DNA of 64,000 nt from Marisa cornuarietis (taxonomy: Eukaryota; Mollusca; Gastropoda; Architaenioglossa; Ampullariidae), in NCBI GenBank assembly GCA_004794655.1, contig SMMW01000521.1:4531501-4595500 (forward strand), given 5' to 3'. Positions 38,201-46,750 of the stretch are shown piece after piece. The position numbers and the translations under genes were made by a program. The notes beneath the pieces were generated by a model that did no database searches, had not been told where the DNA came from, and saw nothing but the letters and a program-made list of their open reading frames with translations. Each line of letters opens with the position of its first letter. Positions within the stretch are counted from its first letter, which is position 1.

Positions 38201-41200
38201 GAAAGGAGGTGCATCACATCTTGTTAACATTTCAAAGTCATTTCACAGTGCTCAGACTTATTCACTCTACAATAAGTACAAACTATGTCCAGTGATATTA
38301 AATAGCTTTGATACATCTGCCGAAGGTCAACAAATATCTGCACTGAAGAAGATATATAACATATATTATCAGGTGATGGACAAGATTTTTCTGGCACTGG
38401 TCTGCGATAGATCTCACAGCCTATTTCATCTAGTCCCTGTCAAAGCAGAGATAATCATTATACACTTACTAAGCAAACAAGCATTTGAAATAGCTGGCCA
38501 GCCATACACACCTGTCATAGCAATCTCCATTCTTACCAATTGGCACATCAAAGTCAACCTCAGTGTAGGCATCATATGGCTGCACTTTACGCAAGTCCCA
38601 TTTAATCCCTGAGCCCCTCAGCATAACACCGCTGGGAATAGAAAAATCCAAAGTGGGAAATCTCAAAACATCATCTGCTCTTTGACTCTGCATTTGCATG
38701 TCGTCTTACAGTTTTCAAATATTGCATAGTTGTAGATATCTACATTTCAGCCTAAGAACCCTAAAAAAACATGCTACACCTTTCATCTCCATGCTTCCAG
38801 CCAACCATGAATCTATTAAAACTAGATGCTAGAGTTGGCTAAGTTCTGTCCAGACCAAGTAATGAAGACAAGACTGCATGCCTGAATCCATAATTTAGTG
38901 CTTCTTCGGCGGAAATAACTCCTATGTCAATTGTGCGGGCCTTCCAGATCCTGTTTTCAGTCAGCAGATCCTCCACTTCATCCAGTCGCTGACCAAACTT
39001 GCTGAGGAATTCATGAATATCATCCAGCAGCCCAAGAGGCAGGTCCTACCATGTTAATCATCAGCATAACTATTGTGTTCAATCAATAAGCTTATTACAT
39101 ACCATGCACAACGTTGAATCATGGATATTTTGAGAATTGTGCTGCCGGCATAAAATATTTCCTCACAAAATAGTTTACTCTTTACCTTTGAAGATTAATC
39201 AGGTGATATATTCTCATTACACCAGGACTGTACACGCATTAACTTTTATAAATATGCACCAATATTATTATTACTGCCAAGAACAATTTGATTCTTAGGA
39301 TTTCACAAATGTTGCTGTTATATTATTTTGTTGTTAACTATTTTCTCCCCTCTTTGAAGTGAAGATTTGATGTTGGAAAAGACCACACTGTTTGTTATTT
39401 AAAGTATTTAATAAAAGAATTGTCTTTGTTTTTCTGGATCAGGATCCAGGGTGCACACAAGTGCAGGCACACACACACACACTATCATTTTTCAATATGC
39501 ATGCTGTATGTCTATTGAAGATGATGAAATTTTGCTCACTTACTATGGCCACACCTCCAGGTCTAAAATAAGCAGCATGCATCCGAGATCCTGATGTACG
39601 TTCATAAAATTCACATAGCTGAAACAAAAAGCCATGCCAACAGCATAACCCTAAAAATTAAAGAGTAAGAACACATGTACAAGTATAACAAAAATGTTCT
39701 TCAGTGTTTAATATTCAAAAATGGAATTCTTATTATCAGAAACCTGTAGTTGTCTGCTCCTTTTAAAGACCAAGGTAGTCAGGTGGGGCAACAATTAGCA
39801 CCAGTCACCAACACAGTGAGGGTTGGCTGTCCTCGGTTCAGGTTTCGTCTCAGGCATGTTGTTCTTTCTCTCCATGTGGCATCTGTTTACAGGGCTGATT
39901 GTCTTGCCAAGCTTTAGTTGATGGCTCCGCGTAAAACACCAATTCCCCCAACCCCTCCAAAGCCTCACTCTGTTGCTCATTCTCAGAACTGATTGGTTTT
40001 AACAAGCTCTGTTTACTTTCTCTGAGAGAAAATTATACTTTGTTTTAGCTCCAACTACAAAAATCTTTGTATATTTAGGTCACGCAGCACAATGTGATCT
40101 ATGCTTTCAAAAGAAAATAGAATGAATTTTCATAAAAACCTTTTCCTCCTTCAAAATGCTTATATATAAAGCAATCAAACTTTATCAGCCTTACTATTCC
40201 TTTTGGAAATACAATATTTAGAAAATTCCATTGTGATGTGATGTATATAGATACAACTATTGCTCATTTTGTATACTAGGATACCATATGAGGAAGAAAA
40301 CAATATGAAAGAGCACTTTAGGATATGCTTGGACATGTCACATGCAGGAAATATTTATTGTGAGACTTGCTCTTTTTTCTGCTTTTCCATTTGGTTTAAG
40401 GGAAAGCAAACTGAAAGCATGATGGTAGAAAGGCTACCTACCTTTTCTCGCTCTTCAAAAAGCCAGAAGAAGGGTGTCATAGCGCCTACATCCAGTGCAT
40501 GGGAACTTATTGCCAGGATGTGGTTCATAAGGCGTGTGATCTCACAGAACATTGCTGTTGCAACATCAATATGTATTTCCACATACATATGCACCAACTG
40601 ACATGCATGCAATGCACACATAGACTTGTATTCATCAATAAATAAGCATATTCTCTTTTGTTCTTTAGTATGTGACATATTAGCAGCCCATCATATGCAT
40701 TAACAGCATTAATTCTTATTATATGATTAAAATACTAAATGTAATAAAGTGCAATGTATCTAAAGATTTTCTAAGCATGTCAAACTAAAATTTTTTAGTA
40801 AAGTTATAACACACAGAGCCAATGTAAAAGACTTTATCACCAAACTGAAAACTATGCGCAGATTATATAAATAAAAATATATACACACATACATAACAAT
40901 TTTGCACAAATATTGATTACACTGTTTTGACCTACAATTTAGAGATTAAAAGCTAATACAAAATATATAGTTCTTTACTAGACTGTAGTGATGACAGAGT
41001 GAGAGAAGTGGTTCTAACATTGAAAGAGCATATTTTATTCTTGTTTGATAATGATTTTTTCTAAATATAATTGACAGCTACATTATCCTGCTAAGTCTTT
41101 ATGAATCCTCTAAAACATTCTGAAATAAAAATGTTTAAAAACCTAACTATTAAAAGTATCATCAGATCACAAAAAAGTCAGATTATCTCCTCATGTCACT

Positions 41201-44200
41201 TACTTCGAATCCACTTGGCCCGGGGAGGAACTTCAATGTTCAGTAGTTTCTCCACAGCAAGAATAAACCCAAGTTCATTGCTCATCATCGACATATAGTC
41301 CAGGCGATCAAAGTATGGCATAGCCTATATATAACATATAACAAAAGCCTTAATACAGGTATTGCAAGCATTTGATACAAAACAGTTTGTTTTAGCGAAA
41401 AAAGTGGTACAGAGGTCATGTGATTCTGGCAAACATTCAAACTAGTTCTTGCTATAAAATACAGTTATACTACAGAATTTGTTAAAAAGCTATTGATGTA
41501 GTATTTGTGAACATATTCTGTAAATTACCCGGATGCAGTTTGTTAATAACAGTATAGACATCAGCAATGACATTTCAAATATTGCGTTTAACTGCAAAAT
41601 GGTGAATGTGGTTAACTGCAAAAGTTCTCAGTAAAAATTGACAACAGATTTTACAGTGTAGACTGTGCAGCTATAAGCATGTACATCAGATGTTTTTCAG
41701 CTATAGATATTCAAATAAACTTTAAGAATTCAGAAATCTGATTTTCTAAAGGTAAATGGCAAGAAAAGAATTAAGGAATTATAAACTTGAGTCACTGACA
41801 CAAAAAATGTTTTCCCTTAGACTAAAAATATTAGCAGATGATCATACAATGACAAAATCTGACCTGTAAGTATGTCTTGTATTCAATAAGCTTTTCTGTA
41901 CCCCTATGTAGAAGTCCAATGTGAGGATCTGCTCGCTCAATTGTCTGAAACCATCAAATAGTTCAAACTGTTTTAAAAATTGTATTTATATTGCACATAT
42001 TTAACTTACTGTTCTGCTATTATTATGTTGTGCTTGTTCCTGGTGGTTAAAACATTTTTTTCCACAAGCATGAGATCAAGATATTAATTATTCCTTCAGC
42101 AGACAAAATTAGTATTTTCATCAGAAACTGCCATAAGACAGGAGCTTGAGACCTGTTCATGAATAATTATATACAGAAGGTTGTACTATACTGTCCAGAT
42201 ATTGTTTGCTTAGGAATAATCCTCCATAAATTTGTTCTGATGTGCGTTAACTGATGTATAAAGTATGTTGATGCTCCAAATTGAAGAGAAAGAAGTTATC
42301 CAAGAAAATTATCACTTAACACATCTCTAAAATAGGCAGATATTGTCCCACAATTCTAGATTTAAATAATTCAAGACTGCATAATCCTGACACTTCTCTT
42401 ATAAAGGTTAGATCACTTAATTTTTGAATAATAACAATTAAGTTGCACTTTTTTAGACACATTTACATAAACTATTGGACAAAACAACTGTACACACTTT
42501 CTGTACAGAATGCAGTTATGGCAAGAATGACTGAACTCACTTCTCCGTCGAGTGTGAGAACCAGTCGGAGGACGCCATGTGCTGCTGGGTGCTGAGGTCC
42601 AAAATTTAGGGTGATATTTTGTACCTCCTTTTCTTTTACTATGGCCTTTTCTGTTAGATGTGAAGAATAAAGACATATTAGCTGTCAAGAAATTAAGGAA
42701 ATAGAACAGCAAACCACTGAAAGGATCTCTCCATTTAAAGCTATATTTTTGAAGCTAAACAAAATCATTTTCATATACCATCTTAAAAAAATAATGATGA
42801 AAGGCAAGAACTTTATCTCACTGGAAATGAGTAGTGAAAATAGCTTTTGTAAACCCACCATTAAAAGGTGGCAATTTCCACCCAGAAATAGACTCGTCTG
42901 GGTACAAAACTGGAAACTTGAACTGATCATAGTATTCTTTATCTGGATACCACACTTTGCCTACACCTCTGGAAAAAAAGCAAACAAATAATGATATTGT
43001 AAAAAAAAAACTGTAAAATTAGCTATAAAATTAACACAACCTTAGCAAATGTTAGACATATAATTGATCTACAGGACTGGTACATTATTATTCTGATAAG
43101 GGCATGCATTCATACTGCAGCACATAGTTTATGTTACTCGAGAAGTTCCAAACACATAATTGTTCCAAACACATCTTACATAAGTATTTATTTATTAATT
43201 TCCCGTCTCCCCCTCCCTTTATCCAAATATCTTCACCGTTTCTAATTATTCACCATGCTAATTGTTTCATGTAAATGGGAAAATGAGTGAGATATAATAT
43301 GTGTGAACTAGGGGTGGAGCCTGGAGGCCGTAGGGAACGATAAAGATGTAAGATTTAAAAAAAACAACAACATTGTGATGGATGGTGTGCAAAGGGTATT
43401 CAGCGACATGCAATTAGCTGCAGACCTTTATATGATGACCGTTTGCCCTTCCGTCAAAATGAGAGCTTGTGAGCTCCTTTTCGTCGTCTGCTTTGCCAAT
43501 GCAGAATAAACCCTTTATCCACTAAACCAAAATCATCCTCTACTTTTTTGCCAAAGGCTCCACCTATCCCAACTCCAGACTCTAATTACTTAAACGCCCA
43601 CTCAATCACACTAAAGGGAAAAACTTCGCCCTTCGAAACAGATGCCTGCTCTTGTTGTCGACAGAGCTCCTGAAAATAGCAATGACGGGTTCCGGATAAT
43701 CTGCATTAGTTTAACGACAGACTGGAAACATGGCAGGCGGGTGCACATTCCTTATATATTATTTACGTCAATGGTTGTTTGTTTGGAAACATCTCGTCTC
43801 ACACCTAATGAAACACAGTTTCCTCAGTCGTTAATGAGAATTGATGATCTAGGTGTTACGTCCAATAGACGTGCACGTACGTCCGTGGATAGACCGGGGT
43901 TTTTGTCATGTATACTTCGTAGTTTATTTTAAAAACTGTTCTAATACGGGATATTTCTTCTTTTGATTCTCATACACTCCCTCATCTTGAAGATCATGTC
44001 TTTCTCTACGTATTTTCACTCAATCAGGTCACAGGGAGGACTAACAAGGTCTAGAACACCCTTGCGGCCTTGACCTTTTTCAGCGTAAAAATGACGATAG
44101 GACGCGAACTTGGCAAAGGGTCATGGTCGCTCGGAGATGCGACTTTTGTTTGTAACTACATCGTCATCGAAGTCAATTATGAATGATTGGGTAATTTAAG

Positions 44201-44501
44201 CAATGCATCCTTTTAATGTACGTATTTCTGTGACATTTACTACACTATAATAAACTAACAGTCGGATTTTCTTCATTAAACACGAATTTAATTGCTGAAC
44301 TTAACTGGAGAAAGTGTTGGTTTGATATAACCAATTTGATAACAGTTCTATTAAAATTATTTATCGCACGCGGAAAGAGGATCGTGAAACATACCTCGCG
44401 AAAGTAAGGCAGGCACCTGCGCGATGCAGTAATCCTGCCTGCTTAGCGGCGTTTACAAACGACGTTGCCGCTAGCAGACGACCAAGCACACACGACGCCA
44501 T
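23210..44501 (-). CDS. NDUFS2: NADH dehydrogenase (ubiquinone) iron-sulfur protein 2, complex I 49 kDa subunit, 14 exons
   Basis: NDUFS2 lines the ubiquinone-binding site of mitochondrial complex I in the matrix arm. Minus-strand exons are 44501-44395, 42968-42859, 42650-42541, 41944-41864, 41324-41204, 40554-40442, 39618-39544, 39045-38882, 38631-38512, 38067-37938, 24202-24107, 23756-23673, 23480-23423 and 23247-23210 (stop TGA). All phases agree and give 468 residues, against 463 in human. Exon 1 encodes a basic, acid-free leader typical of mitochondrial import. Key motifs are [10 protein letters not shown] with the quinone-site histidine, [28 protein letters not shown] with the quinone-site tyrosine, [55 protein letters not shown] and the C-terminal DIVFGEVDR. 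Introns 8 and 11 use GC donors. Intron 10 is 13.7 kb because a Gypsy element with a nested LINE sits in it, antisense to the gene. All exons appear intact. Confidence 0.97.
24413..24568. repeat. two-copy tandem repeat, unit about 78 bp
   Basis: A unit beginning near AAGTAGTACCACAGAC and ending in (ATA)n-rich sequence is present twice in direct tandem, offset by 78 bp, with almost no differences. It lies in intron 10 of NDUFS2. It looks like a recent local duplication. Confidence 0.85.
25071..25325 (+). repeat. Gypsy 5' LTR, left part (U3 and promoter)
   Basis: This part matches 37424-37678 base for base as read. It carries an inverted GGCCAACAGGCCAGC motif near the start and a TATA box, TATAAAA, at 25294-25300. 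Transcription would be expected to start about 25-30 bp downstream, which is at the point where the LINE interrupts the LTR. Confidence 0.93.
25326..25844 (+). promoter_or_regulatory. 5' UTR of the nested LINE
   Basis: I-type LINEs carry their promoter inside the transcribed 5' UTR, so this segment should hold it; that is inferred from the family. The sequence itself shows a strongly pyrimidine-rich stretch at about 25540-25700 with long C and T runs (25590-25616). The Gypsy TATA box lies just upstream and could also drive this unit. Confidence 0.5.
25845..27371 (+). CDS. LINE ORF1 protein, gag-like with three CCHC zinc knuckles
   Basis: The 508-residue product is the nucleic-acid-binding ORF1 protein that coats the LINE transcript in a ribonucleoprotein particle. 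The first 100 residues are rich in Ser, Asp and Glu. A basic central part follows. Zinc knuckles start at residue 286 ([14 protein letters not shown]), then [13 protein letters not shown], then [17 protein letters not shown] Gln/Thr-rich linker with [12 protein letters not shown] repeats and a helical C-terminus follow. The frame is intact. Its stop overlaps the ORF2 start in the 8-nt string ATGTCTAA, suggesting coupled re-initiation. Signature and position match I and Jockey group ORF1 proteins. Confidence 0.9.
   Translation: MGDSPKQTRKVNPFTKKEAGKRVTRSAARKQDMININDDLYLSESSSCDSSDTIKGNEYSMKTNDPDERTECESDSNINEVSDSDSDDGFQTVTTKNRRKKLQPRQRTRAQDNTIPQLPFPVIIIPNEKGNKNIVTAGPSRMSREINEKIGDVEEVRPSIRSNKLIIGCTDPAQQRNATEIKNFLGISVTCYVPGKQNKKPRQKKGLGVIKNISLEESLEDINRMMDQTGRPKIRAVKRFNIKAKGKITPSKTILMEFIDSETPTSIKIGLLTYRVEQFNQTERQCFNCNGFGHIADQCKLRAVCGRCGGTHDTRNCSVKDHQEFVCINCGESGHSARYGGCPSKIIHRQASQICATGKLTYSEALKTSSEKYWTHKEKTNARSELTSEKREQLPPAQQTTLQTETPQTETTQTKTPQTITASDNIETTIEDLTKNKEEHQKTKSDKTTPPDDLTLLKKEIFTLMTQIDDYVTNVKQTTKDLRTLDVPSLTKMIRTLSGLLTILNENV
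27364..31189 (+). pseudogene. LINE ORF2: endonuclease, reverse transcriptase, RNase H; two frameshifts
   Basis: The polyprotein would nick the target, prime reverse transcription there and remove RNA. It starts at 27364 with [15 protein letters not shown], an APE-type endonuclease start. [18 protein letters not shown] and GSDHFPI follow. The reverse transcriptase (about 28700-29430) shows [26 protein letters not shown] and FADD. RNase H (about 30330-30720) shows [22 protein letters not shown] and [17 protein letters not shown] cysteine/histidine cluster, CACG...HVLLEC, closes the protein. The frame breaks at about 27673-27677 and at 29733-29737. Both breaks lie in runs of five A, and each is explained by one missing base. 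The copy is therefore either just inactivated or damaged by homopolymer sequencing error. Confidence 0.9.
31190..31640 (+). other. 3' UTR and end of the nested LINE
   Basis: After the ORF2 stop there are A-rich runs at 31239-31268, then non-coding sequence of about 370 bp, and the element ends in CCAACAACAA directly before the duplicated target site. A short CAA-type tail rather than a long poly(A) fits I-type elements. Confidence 0.75.
31641..31851 (+). repeat. Gypsy 5' LTR, right part (R/U5), preceded by duplicated target
   Basis: The first 10 bp are the second copy of the target duplication. The following 201 bp equal 37679-37879 as read. A polyadenylation signal, AATAAA, lies at 31776-31781. 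The LTR ends in CCTGTTACA. Confidence 0.92.
31854..31873 (+). promoter_or_regulatory. primer-binding site of the Gypsy element, tRNA-Lys-like
   Basis: Three bases after the LTR, TGGCGCCCGATGGGGGAC matches the complement of the 3' end of animal tRNA-Lys(UUU) at 15 of 18 positions, including the first ten. Reverse transcription of the element would start here. The tRNA identity is inferred from family knowledge. Confidence 0.75.
31892..32950 (+). CDS. Gypsy Gag polyprotein
   Basis: Gag builds the virus-like particle and packages element RNA. The frame starts 40 bp after the LTR end; the first in-frame Met codon, at 31922, may be used instead. It contains a charged helical N-terminus, a middle part resembling retrotransposon Gag capsid domains ([11 protein letters not shown] and [12 protein letters not shown]), and a basic C-terminus. 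One zinc knuckle, C322-C325-H330-C335 ([14 protein letters not shown]), lies 17 residues before the stop. The last 64 nt overlap the pol frame, which lies at -1, and hold a slippery site and hairpin. Length 352 aa; no frame damage is seen. Confidence 0.92.
   Translation: MIDCSNTEQRMEPVSDKERRLLEAFRQLKADDTEDSQQWLSGYVAAHPEEVAAREKTEAARDKTEHRTGVPVPNLIVPARMPRISVFSGAQQPKDSEASYELWKFEVDCVKADAAYDRHAVLEAVRRSLRGEAARVAMRLGVNATTDSIVSKFDSLYGTVRGGEDLLADFYAAKQQGGEDVATWSCRLEDLWAKAVNQGKIPQGEAAEVLRCRFWNGLVQPLRDRSGHKFDSINDFDELRRTMRQFERTADHQPQTPTATMKAAQSVDEVTVLKAQLCQLQREMAAMKGRRREDDQAKGRKGAQWRSKQPHPPQSARSDTVCWRCGGVGHVKANCASKQPLNFDGPANEGSS
32887..37257 (+). CDS. Gypsy Pol polyprotein: protease, reverse transcriptase, RNase H, integrase
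   Basis: The frame is open from 32887, so expression by -1 frameshift from gag is expected rather than from the first Met at 33040. Numbering from that Met, the protease active site ALLDTGS has DTG at 21-23. The reverse transcriptase shows [19 protein letters not shown] and FLDD at 468-471. RNase H shows HVDAS with D632 and KTDNNPL with D699. Integrase has an HHCC zinc site (H879, H884, C914, C917) and catalytic D945, D1004 and E1040, a DD35E spacing. After a GPY/F-like module, a Ser/Glu/Asp-rich tail of about 180 residues has no recognised domain. All catalytic residues are present and the frame is unbroken, so the protein could be active. Confidence 0.95.
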   Translation, partial: SQLRVQATFKLRRTCERGQFVGQRGGPRSTHPPPGPASERQGPRQAPTTALVGNSNEVEITLEGVRTIALLDTGSTVSTVCERFYKTRLSHLPLQPLECVLSIECADGELLPYTGFITARISASGSGAENTAGVDCVLLVVPDSGYNGKVPVLIGTNVLTYFLQLTRETHGARFLQVAPLSTPWHLTYRCIVRREKNLSRNNNCLAVVRNSDEDIVLQPNTAVVIPGHVDRPLEYQPTCAIMQPALKGRVGQLVDITPSVFHYQPKYMGPVDVHVANVTTQTVRIPPRAVLCEVQPVTMMDKPVQRAASDSVLDQLQINTDHLSPAQTEKLQQLLRKHERNFCSSPIDVGHTTRVKHEIKLTNETPFKERHRRIPPGMYDQVKEHLQQLLHSGIIRRSHSPWSSNVVWVKKKDGTLRQCVDFRQLNARTVKDSYALPRVEELLDALAGAKYFTVLDLKSGYHQVEIAEEHKERTAFTVSPLGFYEYNRMAMGLANAPATYQRLMEECLGDLHLHICLVFLDDIIVFSDTFDEHLERVERVLQRLEENGLKLNPKKCSFCQDKVRYVGHVVSSQGIEADPEKCAKVRDWPTPANPEDVRRFLGFAGYYRRFVKGFSKIAKPLVDLMPVSHKKKTGRKKSDKSQPAKWQWGQEEEAAFQTLKDFLTSPPILGYPDYKLPFELHVDASMSGLGAVLYQEQEGQQRVLCYASRGLNKAEKNYPAHKLEFLSLKWAITEKFHDYLYGHKFSVKTDNNPLTYVLTSARLDATGHRWLAALATYNFDITYRPGTSNADADALSRLTEHHIEAESVRAICNAVQPIAYVECLSFSMKVVDDTFTPSGLSLASLSTTDLKEAQRRDAVLSQWMDCIEKRQPLPSVEGAAGPAHRALQQNFDHLKLIDGVLYRVTVINAQPRKQLVLPSSFVPRALQMLHSDVGHPGRDRTLHLLQDRFYWVGMASDVDNYIKRCPRCIRRKAPADSRAPLVNVVTTQPLELVCVDFLTLEAAKGGFQYILVITDHFTRYAQAIPTKNMTAKTTAEALFTNFIVHYGMPRRLHSDQGANFESRIIKELCLITGCQKSRTTPYHPMGNGMCERFNRTLLSMLGTLEPHQKPDWRKYVAPLVHAYNCTRHESTGFSPYSVMFGRDPYLPVDIEFGLGERGTSQPLTKYMDSLREKLRDSFALATKVAEESRRKQKKAYGSNTRGAILEVGDRVLVKRLAFDGKHKLADKWEQEVYVVLRKPNTDIPVFVVRHEDGSGRERTLHRNVLLPLGHALTDQAGQPPTTQRGMKHHQRRCHHRNAADSSEASGSEADTSESEDELLSVQVAASDLGSSDEARGSTRDVQDADVVSGRASLDVALQEEVHETSTAETEDEEEEQDQPQLRPLPRREAGVRPRTAPAWQRSGEYVLNQQQTILSPAAASAVDTTVDRLQCVFTAVLAMDYMPDWLATAAIKACMV
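32911..32953 (+). promoter_or_regulatory. programmed -1 ribosomal frameshift signal at the gag-pol junction
   Basis: The heptamer TTTAAAC at 32911-32917 is in the correct register of gag (T TTA AAC), a canonical slippery site. Seven bases later an 11-bp hairpin forms: arm 32925-32935, loop of 7, arm 32943-32953, with one G-U pair. The gag stop codon lies in the 3' arm. Slippage by one base enters the open pol frame. Spacing and geometry match known -1 frameshift signals. Confidence 0.88.
37413..37419 (+). promoter_or_regulatory. polypurine tract of the Gypsy element
   Basis: A run of seven G lies four bases before the 3' LTR. A purine tract here would prime plus-strand DNA synthesis. The tract is short, and its exact edge is inferred from position. 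Confidence 0.6.
37424..37879 (+). repeat. Gypsy 3' LTR (456 bp)
   Basis: This intact LTR starts TGTGATAG and ends GTTACA. It has a TATA box at 37647-37653 and AATAAA at 37804-37809. I found no difference from the two parts of the 5' LTR. It is followed by the 4-bp duplication CTTA and then, after 54 bp, by exon 10 of NDUFS2. Confidence 0.95.
39765..39965 (+). repeat. tRNA-derived SINE-like repeat, copy 2
   Basis: This is the second copy of the repeat at 6500-6770, with the same block order including CGGTTCAG and TCTGTTTACAGGGCTG. It lies in intron 6 of NDUFS2, on the strand opposite to the gene. Confidence 0.5.
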
Positions 44502-45340
44502 GTTGTTGTTGGCTGGCAGCTTCAGAACGTAAACAAGTCGCGCGGACAGCACGCGGAGCGGATATCACCGCGCGGCGCGTCCCTAATCCAGGCCATTTGA
44601 GCAAAAAACGCATTTTCATACTCGAGGGGAATCTTCGGGAAAAAAGTGAATCGTACGTGGTGATATGCACGTAATTCTCCTGCTAATGAATATGCATGAG
44701 ATACCACTGATCCAGATAAATTAGAAACAAAACATCGACATACATATATTTGTAACTTAAAATAGTACTACTGATCAAGTGAGGGGTAAAGTCGGTCAGT
44801 TATTCGTTTTCATAATAATTTTGAAAATACGCAGCAAGGTCTAACCACGGATCTGCTTTTCGCCGGTAAATGCAGGAGGAGGACGGGTTTCTGTGTACGT
44901 TTGGCTGCATCGCCTGTAGGAGCTAGGATGTGGGTGTGATCAGCAGCTATATGATTTAGAACTGGCTCCGTAGCTTATGATAACAAGTATTTTTAAACTA
45001 TAATTAAAAAGGCGACACTGCAGTCCCTGCTGGTAAAGCTATTTGGAAAGGCATGCAGTGCATGGAGTCTAATCACGTGGTCTGCTCACTCTGCGTTCGC
45101 TGACCTCTGGCGAGGTCGTGCATGTTTACGTCATGACCTTCATTTTCATTGGTTGACAATCGTACACCAATGTTATTTTTAGCCCTTCTCTGCAAAGGGT
45201 GCATTCTAATTTTAGATCGAGGGGTTTCCTTCATTTTGTCCTGCACATTTTTTTTTTTTTTTTTTGGTGGTAGGGTCTTCCTCTGGAGCCCCTGTTGCTA
45301 GTAAATAGCAATAACTGTGATACAGTGTATTTGTAAGTCT
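44502..45340. promoter_or_regulatory. upstream region of NDUFS2
   Basis: The first 100 bp or so upstream of the NDUFS2 start are clearly richer in CpG than the surroundings, as expected of a housekeeping promoter. No TATA box was found at a convincing position. Poly-T at 45249-45266. No coding signal is recognised up to the STRAD-like fragment. Confidence 0.4.
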
Positions 45341-45344
45341 ACTT

Positions 45345-45655
45345 TTGAATGTCAGTTATGTTACCTGCTGTCGGCTCTGGTTCTCGCCGTGACCTGCTGC
45401 CTGCCTTCTTCATAACAGGACTGCCAGAGCTAGCGGTCACACAGATCCTGTGGATTATACTACATGCTCTGAAATACTTGCATAGCGGAGGTAACATACA
45501 CAGGGGCGTGTCTCACTGGCATCCACAACTCTCTCTCCACAATCGTTACGACTGGCGCCAGTGAACAGACTATGACTACCCCAACATGCTGTTGATTGCC
45601 TCCTGTGGCTCAATCCAGAAATTCTTGAACAGAATCTGGCTTTTCTGGTGATTTT
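45345..45655 (+). pseudogene. fragment of a STRAD-like pseudokinase (STRADA/STRADB family)
   Basis: In one frame the translation runs GSGSRRDLL, then TGLPELAV, ALKYLHSGG and IHRGV. This follows the STRAD order GS..DL, ELA..IL, AL.Y.H..G and HR.V known from family members, which bind LKB1 as inactive kinases. The frame then shifts, and about 60 bp later another frame reads WLNPEILEQNL, matching the STRAD motif WLSPEVLQQNL. Intervening residues are disrupted and no splice sites explain the shift. This is best read as a decayed retrocopy or gene fragment. The motif order makes chance unlikely, but similarity is moderate. Confidence 0.5.
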
Positions 45656-45786
45656 AAAAATAACCTGATGATCGTACTACAAGAATTCGGCTGTTCTAAA
45701 ACTAACACATGCAATAGCACATCCATGTCATTGAGCTTTCCGTACTAAATGAACTGCAAAATCATGAAATAAATGTGTGAGCTCAC

Positions 45787-45881
45787 CGACAATCCTTCTC
45801 AAACAGAACGATGCGAATAATGGAGGAAGAAACATCCTGCATAAACCTCTGCAATAATTCCAAGGTTACCTTGTCGGCCAT
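45787..45881 (-). CDS. isolated candidate first exon, unidentified
   Basis: On the minus strand a start in strong context (GCCGCCATGG) opens 31 codons and two bases, ending in a good donor (CG then GTGAGC). The peptide, MADKVTLELLQRFMQDVSSS and onward, is helical and not recognised. No partner exon was found between here and NDUFS2. Its phase (2) equals that of NDUFS2 exon 1, so it could splice to NDUFS2 exon 2 as an alternative first exon, or belong to an unrecognised gene. Confidence 0.3.
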
Positions 45882-46339
45882 GGCGGCGATTGACGTTGGA
45901 GCGCAATCCGGCTTTACCTTTACAGCAGATCTCGACACATTAGAGAGCTGTTTTCTGAGCAAAAGACCTGCTTGTTTTGTAGTTTATGGAATTTGACATC
46001 TTCTGATGCCAATATTAATCAGTGTGTATTTCGTGTCCATAAAAACCGCTATCTATTTTTTCACAGTTGATTTTAGAGCACTATGCTTTAGTCCCCATGT
46101 TTTTGGTATCAATTTAAAGCTTATTTTTTCCTCTAGTAATACTAACATGTTCAACAACAAGCATGTGCATGTGTGAGAAAAGTTATCTGTACATGTGAAA
46201 CGATGTAGAGAAACCTATGTATGTTTCTATTCATGTTGACGTGTCCGTGTGTCTATTTGTCCACGTGTGTGTTGAAATTACCCTTATGAATTTTAATTTT
46301 TTGCTGGTTGCTTCAAGGGCACTTTTCTCTCTTTTCTTG

Positions 46340-46750
46340 TTGACATATTTTTCTTTGTCAAGCGCGGTGAGCCTGGTTTTTGCTGGGGAACTGCGCTATA
46401 AAAGCTCACATTATTATTATTATTATTACCTGTCGAGAGAGTTTGTCCAGCTCCCATCGGGCCGCCGATTTTGTGTGCCTGCATGCAGGACTAACAGACT
46501 GCGGCTGTCATTCGTTGTTTCGGCCGTGCGTCTCTTGAATGGTGCTGTGCGAATGAATGAAACATAAATGGGGAAGCCTGTCTGGTACATACGAATGTGT
46601 GTGTGTGTGTGTGTGTTGGTGGGGGGTGGTTTGTGTGTGTGTGTGTGTGTGTTTTGTGTATATATGTGTGTGTGTTTCTGTGTTAAATTGTATCGAGCTG
46701 CCACCCAATTGCCCTCTGGAACAAATAAGTATTATCTTATCTTATATTAC
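46340..46750 (+). mobile_element. LINE 3' tails with embedded (GT)n microsatellite
   Basis: Positions 46340-46430 end in GCGCTATAAAAGCTCACATT and (ATT)n, a tail type also seen at 20250. Next, 46430-46560 encodes REFVQLPSGRRFCVPACRTN and LRLSFVVSAVRLLNG, a typical LINE ORF2 C-terminus. The 3' end, AATTGCCCTCTGGAACAAAT followed by (TATCT)n at 46732-46744, is a common LINE terminus. A (GT)n tract has expanded in the UTR at 46597-46676. Confidence 0.6.

Noticed and set aside
43642..43932. 96-codon open frame on the plus strand near the NDUFS2 5' end
   Set aside because: It lies in NDUFS2 intron 1, antisense, without recognisable content or splice sites.
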